64,000 bases of DNA from an uncultured Raoultella sp. Its GTDB lineage: Bacteria; Pseudomonadota; Gammaproteobacteria; Enterobacterales; Enterobacteriaceae. Every line of letters begins with the position of its first letter. The stretch's first letter is position 1. Below are positions 34,300-41,522 of this stretch, piece after piece. The position numbers and the translations under genes were made by a program. The notes beneath the pieces are model-generated. The model ran no database searches, was not told the origin of the DNA, and saw only the letters and a program-made list of their open reading frames with translations. Location: positions 19,532 through 83,531 of the forward strand of contig CAAEVH010000006.1 in NCBI GenBank assembly GCA_900759445.1, written 5' to 3'.

Positions 34300-35345
34300 C
34301 CGGCGAGCGTCGCGCTGTCGATCACGAAGCGATATTTGACATCGCCTTTGACCATCCGCTCCCAGGCTTCGTTGATCTGATCGCCGCGAATCAGCTCAAT
34401 ATCAGCGACGATGCCGTGTTCGGCGCAGAAATCGAGCATCTCCTGGGTTTCCGGGATCCCGCCAATCATCGAACCGGCAATCGCACGACGGCGAAATATC
34501 AGATTAAACACTTCCGGCGAAGGATGCGGACTGGCCGGCGCGCCGACCAGGGTCAGGGTGCCATCGCGTTTGAGCAAGGTGGTGAAGGCATCGAGGTTGT
34601 GCGGTGCCGCCACGGTGTTGAGGATGAAATCGAAGCTTTTCACGTGGGCGGCCATTTCGTCCTCGTTGCGTGAGACAACCACCTCATCCGCGCCCAGCGC
34701 TTTTGCCGCTTCCCGCTTCGATTCTGAGGTGGTAAAGGCCACCACGTGGGCGCCCATGGCGTGGGCCAACTTAATTCCCATATGTCCCAACCCGCCAATA
34801 CCTACGATGCCGACTTTTTTTCCCGGCCCGACGTTCCAGTGGCGCAGCGGAGAGTACGTGGTGATCCCCGCGCAGAGCAGCGGCGCCACGGCGGCAAGTT
34901 GGGCTTTCGGATGGCGCACGTGCAGCACGTAGCGTTCGTGCACCACAATCTGCTGCGAATAACCGCCGAGAGTGTGTCCGGGCGCGTCTGCCGTGGGGCC
35001 GTTGTAGGTGAGAATCATATGGTCGCAGTAATTTTCCAGCCCTGCTTCGCACTCTTCACACTGTTGACAGCTGTCGACCATACAGCCGACGCCGACCAGA
35101 TCTCCCACGTTGAATCCCGAGACCTGATTGCCGATGGCGGTCACCTGGCCGACGATTTCATGTCCCGGCACGCAAGGATAGAGCGTACCGGCCCATTCAG
35201 ATCGCGCCTGATGAAGGTCGGAGTGGCAGACGCCGCAGTAATCGATGGCGATCTGTACATCGTGGGGGCCCGGGTCGCGGCGGGAGATAGCCATCGATTT
35301 CAGCGGTTGGGTGGCGGAGTACGTACCAATAGCATTGATCTGCAT
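34296..35345 (-). CDS. Zinc-dependent NADP alcohol dehydrogenase (YahK/cinnamyl-ADH group)
   Basis: Cytosolic aldehyde reductase/alcohol dehydrogenase, 349 residues. Catalytic zinc ligands are Cys in G-V-C-H-S-D, His in G-H-E-I-V-G, and Cys in V-A-P-L-L-C-A-G. Structural zinc cysteines are in C-Q-Q-C-E-E-C and N-Y-C-D. The cofactor motif is G-I-G-G-L-G-H-M-G. AGAGG precedes the ATG. The closest group I recognise is the NADPH-preferring cinnamyl-alcohol-dehydrogenase-like YahK. It is monocistronic, with no regulator clearly assigned. Confidence 0.9.
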   Translation of the reverse strand: MQINAIGTYSATQPLKSMAISRRDPGPHDVQIAIDYCGVCHSDLHQARSEWAGTLYPCVPGHEIVGQVTAIGNQVSGFNVGDLVGVGCMVDSCQQCEECEAGLENYCDHMILTYNGPTADAPGHTLGGYSQQIVVHERYVLHVRHPKAQLAAVAPLLCAGITTYSPLRHWNVGPGKKVGIVGIGGLGHMGIKLAHAMGAHVVAFTTSESKREAAKALGADEVVVSRNEDEMAAHVKSFDFILNTVAAPHNLDAFTTLLKRDGTLTLVGAPASPHPSPEVFNLIFRRRAIAGSMIGGIPETQEMLDFCAEHGIVADIELIRGDQINEAWERMVKGDVKYRFVIDSATLAG

Positions 35346-35516
35346 AGCGAAACCTCTTTCTGAATGAACGTGCTGGATGATTCGGAGGGGATGACCTGCT
35401 TTTTGGCGGCAACGGTAAGCGTAGCCTGGTCAGCGCGGGGCGTGGGGCGATTAGCTCAGAGTGTTAAACAGACAAAGGGAAAAAGACGGGATAAAAGCGG
35501 AAAGGGGTAATAAGAG

Positions 35517-35545
35517 GCGGGTTCCCTGCCTGGCAGGGAACCCGC
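35517..35545 (-). terminator. Perfect 14-bp-arm hairpin downstream of the monooxygenase operon
   Basis: Arms 35517-35530 and 35532-35545 are perfectly complementary with one central base. It starts 13 bp after the stop of the monooxygenase-family gene on the minus strand, so it is probably that operon's 3' end. Only a weak T-rich stretch follows. Confidence 0.55.
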
Positions 35546-35558
35546 AGCGTTGAGGCGA

Positions 35559-35858
35559 TTATTCTACCGGCGTCAGATAATCCAGGCGCAGCGGCTCAGC
35601 CAGCAGGCTGTCCATTTGCGCGATAAAGGCCTGAAAGTGCGGCAGGGCGATGTGTGCCTCCAGCGCCGCCGGGTCACGCCACGACTCGCGCATGTAGAAG
35701 GTGTCCGGCGCATCGCGCAGCTGAAACAAGGCATAATCCAGATTACCCGCTTCCTGACGGGTCGGCTGTAACAGCGCTTTCAGCGCCTGCCGCAGAGCGG
35801 CCGTTTGCCCCGGTTTGGCCTTCAGAACCGCAATGACAGATACCGTGTCGTTCGTCAT
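35559..35858 (-). CDS. Antibiotic biosynthesis monooxygenase-family protein (YgiN-like)
   Basis: 99-residue ABM/YgiN-type ferredoxin-fold protein, probably a cofactor-free quinol monooxygenase. V-I-A-V-L-K-A-K-P-G opens the first strand; M-R-E-S-W-R-D-P-A-A-L-E-A-H and P-H-F-Q-A-F follow, as in YgiN. ATG 35858 gives the standard length; longer frames overlap the neighbour. It starts one base after the stop of the upstream reductase (TAG-G-ATG), a tightly coupled pair; quinol oxidation would fit a quinone-oxidoreductase partner. Confidence 0.85.
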   Translation of the reverse strand: MTNDTVSVIAVLKAKPGQTAALRQALKALLQPTRQEAGNLDYALFQLRDAPDTFYMRESWRDPAALEAHIALPHFQAFIAQMDSLLAEPLRLDYLTPVE

Positions 35859-35859
35859 C

Positions 35860-36867
35860 CTAAAACCCTTCCAGCACGATTTTGCCAACCGCGCGTCCGG
35901 TTTCCAGCTGAGTGTGCGCTTTCTGCAGGTTGCTGGCGTTGATTGGACCGTAATGCTCGCCGAGGGTAGTTTTGAGGGTCTTATCGTCAATCAGGGCCGC
36001 CACCCGGGTCAGCAGCTGATGCTGGGCCAGCATATCCGGCGTTTCAAACATCGAACGGGTGAACATAAACTCCCAATGCAGCGAAAGGCTTTTGGCCTTC
36101 AGCGGGCGGGCGTCGAGGGTTTGCGGATCGTCAATCAACGCCAGCTTGCCTTGCGGGGCGAGGGCCGCAATCAGCTGCGCGTAATGTTGCTCAGTATTGT
36201 TGAGGCTGGCGACGTGCGTCACGGCGTTGACCCCAATCCGCGCCAGCTCTTCACTGAGTGGCTTGCTGTGATCGATAACATGGTGCGCCCCGGCATCAAG
36301 CACCCATTTCTGGCTTTCCGGGCGCGAAGCGGTGCCGATGATCGTCATACGCGTCAGTTTGCGCGCCAGCTGCGTGAGAATGGAGCCGACGCCACCCGCC
36401 GCGCCGACAATCAGCAGCGCGTCCCCGGCGTTGCCGCCTTCCTGCACGCCAAGACGATCGAACAACAACTCCCATGCGGTGATGGCGGTCAGCGGCAGGG
36501 CGGCGGCAGAGGCGTTATCCAGCGAGCGCGGCTTCAGGGCGACGATCCGTTCGTCGACGAGCTGAAACTCGCTATTACTTCCCGCGCGCCCCAGCGCACC
36601 GGCATACCAGACTTCATCGCCCGGCGCGAACAGGGTGACCGCCTCGCCGACCGATTTTACGACGCCAACCGCATCCCAGCCCAGTACGCGCGGGGTATCG
36701 CCGGTAAATCCGGCGCGCACTTTGGTATCCACCGGATTCACGGAAATCGCCTTCACTTCGATGAGCAGGTCATGCCCCGCAGCAACCGGAACCGGTAGCT
36801 CGATGGCGCTTAAAAATGGGATGTTACTGCCTTCAGTAGCGGCGCGGGTAATGGCAATCGCTTTCAT
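35860..36867 (-). CDS. Zinc-type alcohol dehydrogenase-like quinone oxidoreductase
   Basis: 335-residue medium-chain dehydrogenase of the zeta-crystallin/quinone oxidoreductase group. It has the GroES-like N-terminal domain (P-V-D-T-K-V-R-A-G) and an NADP motif G-A-A-G-G-V-G-S. The zinc cysteine set is absent, so it is probably a zinc-independent NADPH:quinone reductase. GGAG precedes the ATG. It heads a two-gene operon with the YgiN-like protein. A one-electron or two-electron quinone reductase with a quinol monooxygenase partner makes a plausible quinone-detoxification pair; this is inference. Confidence 0.88.
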   Translation of the reverse strand: MKAIAITRAATEGSNIPFLSAIELPVPVAAGHDLLIEVKAISVNPVDTKVRAGFTGDTPRVLGWDAVGVVKSVGEAVTLFAPGDEVWYAGALGRAGSNSEFQLVDERIVALKPRSLDNASAAALPLTAITAWELLFDRLGVQEGGNAGDALLIVGAAGGVGSILTQLARKLTRMTIIGTASRPESQKWVLDAGAHHVIDHSKPLSEELARIGVNAVTHVASLNNTEQHYAQLIAALAPQGKLALIDDPQTLDARPLKAKSLSLHWEFMFTRSMFETPDMLAQHQLLTRVAALIDDKTLKTTLGEHYGPINASNLQKAHTQLETGRAVGKIVLEGF

Positions 36868-37419
36868 ACACTCTCCGGTTTTAAATGGGGTTTCTGTGGG
36901 AATCCATTAATGGTAGACCCCTGGCGGGGAGGGAAAAACGGGGCCCGGGCGATAAGAGTTATATTGAAAAACTGAAAATCAGCTCCGGGGATAAGCGTCG
37001 CGCTATCCGACGCAGATCCCTCAGCGCGGATACGCTGACTTCGCCGGTGGCACGGCGCCAATGCAGAGACTCCCGGGAGGAATATCGCTAAACGAGCGCT
37101 CCGGGGAATATGGTTTGTACTTCGCTAGTTATGTTTCATATTTGAGAATGTTTTTGTTCCTGTACCACAAATATGAATATCTTTCGCAGGGAATAATAAT
37201 ATTGCGTTATCGCTCAAGGTTTATGCCTTGACTCCAGGCATCCTGCGTGCGATTTTCCCTCTATCAAATAATAAACAGAGTTTCATATCTGGAACGAAAA
37301 TATAAAAATCTTGCTGTTTAATCGATAGTTTCACTACTGAGACAAAAATAAATAAAAACGCCGATATTAAGCGGCGAGGCCTTTTATCGCTTATTAAAAT
37401 ATAAAGTGAGGGATGTACT
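36868..37419. other. 552-bp gene-free region, AT-rich on its right half
   Basis: No convincing gene is visible; open frames here lack ribosome sites and recognisable protein features. The left part is GC-rich. From about 37120 the DNA becomes distinctly AT-rich compared with its surroundings and holds an inverted repeat (37135-37177), a further TTTCATAT half-site at 37281-37288 and a small hairpin near 37360. This is most likely the promoter and leader of the outer-membrane barrel gene. Confidence 0.5.
37135..37177. promoter_or_regulatory. 10-bp inverted repeat upstream of the barrel gene
   Basis: TTCATATTTG (37135-37144) is repeated inverted as CAAATATGAA (37168-37177). A third related half-site, TTTCATATCTG, starts at 37281. 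Arm spacing of 33 bp equals about three helical turns. It is a candidate operator set for the gene at 37420. Confidence 0.5.
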
Positions 37420-38616
37420 ATGCGTAAATTAATTCTTTCGCTGCTGCTGGTCGCCAGCGCCAACGGGCTGGCACTGGCGGACGACGGCAAGCCGTTTCCG
37501 CATATCGGCTGGCGCAGCGCGGACAATCTCGCTGGTCTGGATTTCGGCGGCGCGCTGCGGGCCAATTACCGCTATGAAGACTGGAAGGGCAGTAATTATC
37601 GTAACCCGCCGCATCTGCGTTTTGATACCTTTCGTATCGACAGCAGCGGTTTTTATAATCATTATTTCTTTGATGCCGGATTCTGGTTCCAGGATCATCG
37701 TAAATACGCCGTCGACCGCGCCTATGTAGGATATCGCGTTGATGGTAATAATAATATTCAGCTGGGCATTCCCGGCAAACCTTTCGGTTTGCAGCCCTAT
37801 CCGCAATTTGGCTGGTCGTACGGCATACCGTTTTATTTAGGTTTTGGCGTCAGCGCCGGCAGCGGCATCAACTATCAATATCACGATAATAACTGGTCGC
37901 TGGATGTGGCTTATTTTCCGTGGATGGAGCCGGAGAATTTACGCTACGCGCCGGATGTCGGCGATTACGATCGTCTGAAAAACACAATCTATCCTACCCA
38001 GCATCAGCAGCATAATGAAAAGCGCGATCAGGTTAATGTGCGTATCGCGCGCAATTTCCACGGCGGCGGCTGGAGTAACGAGCTGGGCGGCTCGCTGGCG
38101 CTGGCGCGCCTGCACAACCGCGAGACTGACGACGACGGTACCTTCTGGGCGGCGGGAGTACACGGCATGCTGCATAACGGGCCGTGGCAGCTCACCTCGC
38201 AGCTGATTCGCTACCAGTACGATCCGAAGAACCCGGCGGGGGTCAGCGACGATACGATTCTGATGGGCGGCAACGGCCTGACTCCGGCCTACCTGATCCC
38301 GGCTCAAGCGACCACCGCATCGCTCAACCTTGCCCGCGACGTCGATGTGAAGTGGGGGACAGTCTCGAAGCTGCGTTTCTACAATGACTACAGCGTACTG
38401 TGGAAAGACAAAAGCGGCTGGCAGGATTCGCAGATGAACACCCTCGGCGTGCAGGTCTTCGCGCTACCGGTGATGTTCTGGGTCGATCTCAGCTGGGCGA
38501 AGAACGTCAATCCGTGGGGCGGCGCGCTGAACTCTACCGGCTGGACCAGCACTCAGTCCGAGGGCAGCGGCAAATGGTATTTCCGCACTAACGTTAATAT
38601 TGGTTATTACTTCTGA
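37420..38616 (+). CDS. Outer-membrane beta-barrel protein, porin O/P-like
   Basis: 398-residue exported barrel. Residues 1-20 are a signal peptide ending A-L-A before D-D-G. The rest is rich in alternating strands with aromatic girdle residues (F-Y-N-H-Y-F-F, W-F-Q-D-H) and ends in Y-Y-F with a terminal Phe, the signal read by the BAM complex. The motif L-G-I-P-G-K-P-F-G-L-Q-P-Y-P-Q-F-G-W resembles phosphate-selective-porin-like proteins. Many His, Trp and Tyr residues line the sequence. It has no adjacent transporter gene in the same direction. I do not recognise a specific name, and the substrate is unknown. Confidence 0.75.
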   Translation: MRKLILSLLLVASANGLALADDGKPFPHIGWRSADNLAGLDFGGALRANYRYEDWKGSNYRNPPHLRFDTFRIDSSGFYNHYFFDAGFWFQDHRKYAVDRAYVGYRVDGNNNIQLGIPGKPFGLQPYPQFGWSYGIPFYLGFGVSAGSGINYQYHDNNWSLDVAYFPWMEPENLRYAPDVGDYDRLKNTIYPTQHQQHNEKRDQVNVRIARNFHGGGWSNELGGSLALARLHNRETDDDGTFWAAGVHGMLHNGPWQLTSQLIRYQYDPKNPAGVSDDTILMGGNGLTPAYLIPAQATTASLNLARDVDVKWGTVSKLRFYNDYSVLWKDKSGWQDSQMNTLGVQVFALPVMFWVDLSWAKNVNPWGGALNSTGWTSTQSEGSGKWYFRTNVNIGYYF

Positions 38617-38817
38617 TGAGGGGAACTGGCTTCTCAAAAGCCCCCGCTTCGCACAGCCATCCTGCTAAGAAGTCTGCCGGTTGCCAGAAGATGCAAGCAA
38701 TATGAAGCCGGTTATTCCTGATGATATTCGGGGTCTGGGTCAACATGAGTTGGCCTGAGGATGACACCGCGGATTGGCATGGTTTATTGCATATGGGGAA
38801 GTTCAGAGGTAGCAAAC

Positions 38818-38912
38818 TGGCGGAAGATCACAGGAGTTGAACCTGCCCGGGACCGCTGGCGGCCCCAACTGGATTTGAAGTCCAGCCACCTCACCGGAGA
38901 TGACGATCTTCC
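38818..38912 (-). tRNA. selC: tRNA-Sec (selenocysteine, anticodon TCA)
   Basis: 95 nt, the size of the long-acceptor selenocysteine tRNA. The minus strand starts GGAAGATCGTCATCTCCGGT and ends in GATCTTCCGCCA with the CCA encoded. The anticodon loop reads TGGACTTCAAATCCA with TCA. A long variable arm is present. It differs from E. coli selC at only a few bases as I recall. selC is a classic genomic-island insertion site, and its 3' end faces the lower-coordinate accessory region. Confidence 0.97.
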
Positions 38913-38943
38913 GCGCCTCGATTGCTACATGGAGGCGGGGCGC

Positions 38944-38949
38944 ATTATA
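38944..38949 (-). promoter_or_regulatory. selC promoter -10 box with GC-rich discriminator
   Basis: TATAAT on the minus strand about 32 bp before the mature tRNA 5' end, followed by a GCGCCCC discriminator, as in stable-RNA promoters under stringent control. Confidence 0.6.
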
Positions 38950-39081
38950 GCTACTTTCAGGCATTTACCACATACCTGAACGCACTTTTTTACTGTTAAA
39001 ACTGGACTTTACAGAACAGTCTGACACAAACCCTCGTAAAATCCGCGGGTTACACTTTTATATTTTTTCTGCGAGGGCGAT

Positions 39082-39183
39082 CTGGCAGGAAAAAACGACG
39101 CTGGAGAGATACGCGGCCGCCTCCATGCGTCTCAGTCAGCGTGGCGCATGCATGCCATGTCGCTATTCGCTCTTTCCTGCCAG
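39082..39183. repeat. Nested inverted repeats between selC and the RpiR-type gene
   Basis: The outer arms are perfect 11-mers, CTGGCAGGAAA (39082-39092) and TTTCCTGCCAG (39173-39183). Inside, ACGCTG (39098-39103) pairs with CAGCGT (39137-39142), with GAGA/TCTC just within, and a self-complementary GCATGCATGC follows. The whole 102 bp could form a multi-branched structure. It occupies the centre of the 337-bp stretch (38913-39249) that otherwise holds only the selC promoter and the RpiR gene leader. Confidence 0.55.
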
Positions 39184-39249
39184 TGAGTTCCCCCACAGAC
39201 ACCTTTGCCGTTTGGTGATAGCGTAATCTGCCGCTGAGAGGAGCCCGCA

Positions 39250-39981
39250 ATGGACTTAGAAAATATCTTTCGTGACGTCAAGCTGAGCAAAACGGAAATG
39301 ACCGTGCTGCGCTTTATCCAGAATGATCCTGAGCAGTGTGTGCGGGAAGGCATCCGCAGCGTCGCTGAGCGCTGCTATAGCAACCCCTCCTCGCTGGTGC
39401 GGCTGGCGAAGAAACTGAAGTTCAGCGGCTGGCTGGAGCTGGTCTATTTTATTAAATTCAATATCACCATGCCGAAACTCGATGTCACCAACGACATCGA
39501 CTATATGAGTATTCAGCCGACAGAGCGGCTGACGCCGCTGCTGGAAAGCCTGCAGCATCAGCGGATCCTGATCCACGGCAGCGGCTTTTCGCAGCTGATT
39601 GCGCAATATATTTATAATAAGTTCCTGGTGACCGGCGTGAACGCCAGCCTCGCGCTATGGCCGGATTACGAAATCCTGGAGCAAAAAAATGCGGCGAAAT
39701 TCGACTCCATCTGGATCGTCTCAAAATCCGGGCGCAGCAGCTCGGCTCTGAACTGGGTGAAGGCGCTGGAAGGCAAGGCGATTAATCTGGTGTGCTTTAC
39801 CGGCGATTATCAAAGCCCGCTGGCGCAGGCGGCGGATACCGCATTCATTATTCATGACCCGCAGAAGTTCGACGATGATATTTACTGGAGCAACCCGTTT
39901 TTCGGTTACTGCATACTCGGGTTTGAGCGGCTGCTGAAGATGTGGTTTATACAGACGGAGAACCCTGGAGGCGGCGTTTGA
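39250..39981 (+). CDS. RpiR/MurR-family regulator with SIS domain
   Basis: 243-residue regulator. The N-terminal RpiR HTH covers residues 1-80 with S-V-A-E-R-C-Y-S-N-P-S-S-L-V-R-L-A-K-K-L. A SIS sugar-phosphate domain follows, with L-I-H-G-S-G-F-S and I-W-I-V-S-K-S-G-R-S-S-S. GAGAGGAG precedes the ATG. It converges on the GH4 glycosidase/EIICB operon, and its likely inducer is that pathway's phospho-sugar. It is not MurR: the murQP operon is 24 kb away and the HTH differs from E. coli MurR as I recall. The SIS half is a little shorter than usual. Confidence 0.88.
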   Translation: MDLENIFRDVKLSKTEMTVLRFIQNDPEQCVREGIRSVAERCYSNPSSLVRLAKKLKFSGWLELVYFIKFNITMPKLDVTNDIDYMSIQPTERLTPLLESLQHQRILIHGSGFSQLIAQYIYNKFLVTGVNASLALWPDYEILEQKNAAKFDSIWIVSKSGRSSSALNWVKALEGKAINLVCFTGDYQSPLAQAADTAFIIHDPQKFDDDIYWSNPFFGYCILGFERLLKMWFIQTENPGGGV

Positions 39982-40019
39982 CGCGCCTGTCAGGGCGATA
40001 AAATGACAACTTACGCGTT

Positions 40020-40113
40020 CCCGGGTTGTGGCTTAGACGCCTGACCCGGGCTACAAAACCGGCCAATCATGCCTTATCCGGTAGCCCGGATAAGGCGTTA
40101 GCCGCTATCCGGG
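40020..40113. repeat. Pair of REP-like hairpins (BIME-type)
   Basis: Two GC-rich stems, CCCGGGT/ACCCGGG (40020-40050) and CCCGGATA/TATCCGGG (40085-40113), lie between the convergent RpiR and GH4 genes. The second carries the AAGGCG...CCGCTATCCGG layout of enterobacterial REP elements. It probably also marks the 3' ends of both transcripts. Confidence 0.75.
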
Positions 40114-40129
40114 GGATTGAGCCGGGCGT

Positions 40130-41509
40130 TTATTGCCAGTCGGCGAACTGCGCGTCGTCGAGATAGGCCTCGACCAGGGTTTTGGCCAGCGAAAAAGAGC
40201 CGATTAGCGGGTGTGCCATTAATGCGCGTATCGCCAGGGATTTATCGCGCTGCAAAATGGCCGCCACGGCCAGCCGCTCATACTCTTTCACGCTGGCAAT
40301 CATGTTTCTCTGCGCCGTGGGCACGTGCGCTGGCGTCACCGGTTTTAAGCCGTCTTTGCTCAGGTCGCAGCTGATCTCAATCACATCGTCAGGACGCAAG
40401 AAATCGAGAGTGCCGTTATTGGGTATGGAGACCACGATTCGTTTGGTGGTGCGGCTGTTGACTGCCTCCAGAATGTCCAGCGCCACCCCGGCGTAGCCGC
40501 CGGTATCCGGCTCCTCGATAAACTGGCGCAGGGTTAACGGTTCGCGGGTATGGAATTTCTCCTGCTGCGACTCGTTCTGCATATAGCTATTTTCCCGGCG
40601 CAGGTAGTGCGTCATCCACAGAGAAAATGCCGCCTGCGGATCGGCTTTCACATCAATGCCGCGCAGCGCGTCCCGCATATCGCGATTGATACGGGCAATC
40701 TGCTCGCCGCGCGTTTCGTCCGCCTCTTGAATCGCTTTTAAGGCTACCTCGCGATAATAGTAATAATAGAGGTACTCGTTGAGTAATTGCTTATCACACA
40801 GCTGAACCAGCTCCGGCGAGAAATACTGCATCGCCGTTTTACGGTATAAATCCGGACTGGCGATCAGGCGTTCGGTCACCTCTTCCCCGCGTACGGTGAT
40901 GTGGGTGAACCAGGAGAAATGGTTCAGCCCGTAGCACTCGACGCTGAGATCGCGCTCGTCGCAGCCGAGAATCTCGGGCAGTTCGCGAATCAGCTCCGAC
41001 GGCGCATCGCAAATGCCATATACGCGACGCTTAAAGCCGGACTTGATGATCGCCTCGGTGACCAGCCCCGATGGGTTGGTAAAGTTAAACAGGATCGCAT
41101 CCTCGGCGGCATGCTCTTCGATCAGGCGACAGTAGTTGAGGATCGCCGGGATCGAACGCATCGCCATGGCAAAGCCGCCCGCACCGGTGGTCTCCTGGCC
41201 TAAGGTATTATGCTCAAGCGCAATACGCTCATCGCGAATACGGCTCTCATCGCCGCCCACCCGCAGGGTAGTAATCACATAATTTGTGCCTTTCAGCGCG
41301 GCGACCGGATCGCTGGTCGTACTGAACGCAATATCCGGACGAATCGTATTAAACACGTAGCGGGCAATTTCACCAAACAGGGCCAGATTATCTTCCGAGC
41401 TGTCCAGAAATACCACTTCCGTTAAACCTATGCGGTGGGCGTTATAAGCCAGAGATTTCGCCAAAAATGCAGAGCGAACGCCGCCCCCGCCTAATACGGT
41501 TAATTTCAT
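40130..41509 (-). CDS. GH4 phospho-glucosidase
   Basis: NAD+- and Mn2+-dependent family 4 glycosidase that hydrolyses a 6-phospho-disaccharide in the cytosol. 459 residues. It starts K-L-T-V-L-G-G-G-G-V-R-S, the NAD-binding loop. The metal-site Cys lies in G-I-C-D-A-P and the His in Y-G-L-N-H-F-S-W. In GH4 the C-D-M-P signature marks 6-phospho-alpha-glucosidases and C-N-V/I-P marks beta enzymes; C-D-A-P here leans towards alpha, but the match is incomplete. GGGAGTG precedes the start. It is the second gene after the EIICB transporter, 13 bp apart. It differs from the K. pneumoniae AglB sequence I recall. Confidence 0.9.
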   Translation of the reverse strand: MKLTVLGGGGVRSAFLAKSLAYNAHRIGLTEVVFLDSSEDNLALFGEIARYVFNTIRPDIAFSTTSDPVAALKGTNYVITTLRVGGDESRIRDERIALEHNTLGQETTGAGGFAMAMRSIPAILNYCRLIEEHAAEDAILFNFTNPSGLVTEAIIKSGFKRRVYGICDAPSELIRELPEILGCDERDLSVECYGLNHFSWFTHITVRGEEVTERLIASPDLYRKTAMQYFSPELVQLCDKQLLNEYLYYYYYREVALKAIQEADETRGEQIARINRDMRDALRGIDVKADPQAAFSLWMTHYLRRENSYMQNESQQEKFHTREPLTLRQFIEEPDTGGYAGVALDILEAVNSRTTKRIVVSIPNNGTLDFLRPDDVIEISCDLSKDGLKPVTPAHVPTAQRNMIASVKEYERLAVAAILQRDKSLAIRALMAHPLIGSFSLAKTLVEAYLDDAQFADWQ

Positions 41510-41522
41510 ACATCACTCCCAA

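Noticed and set aside
36885..37091. 68-codon open frame upstream of the porin-like gene
   Set aside because: No ribosome site, and Arg/Ser-rich composition without similarity to a known family.
11828..38817. Classical selC-integrated pathogenicity island
   Set aside because: No integrase, no mobility genes and no second copy of the selC 3' end found; the region is a mosaic of metabolic genes and core genes.
39250..39981. RpiR-type gene as the missing murR
   Set aside because: It converges on a GH4/PTS operon and is 24 kb from murQP; the HTH sequence does not look like MurR.
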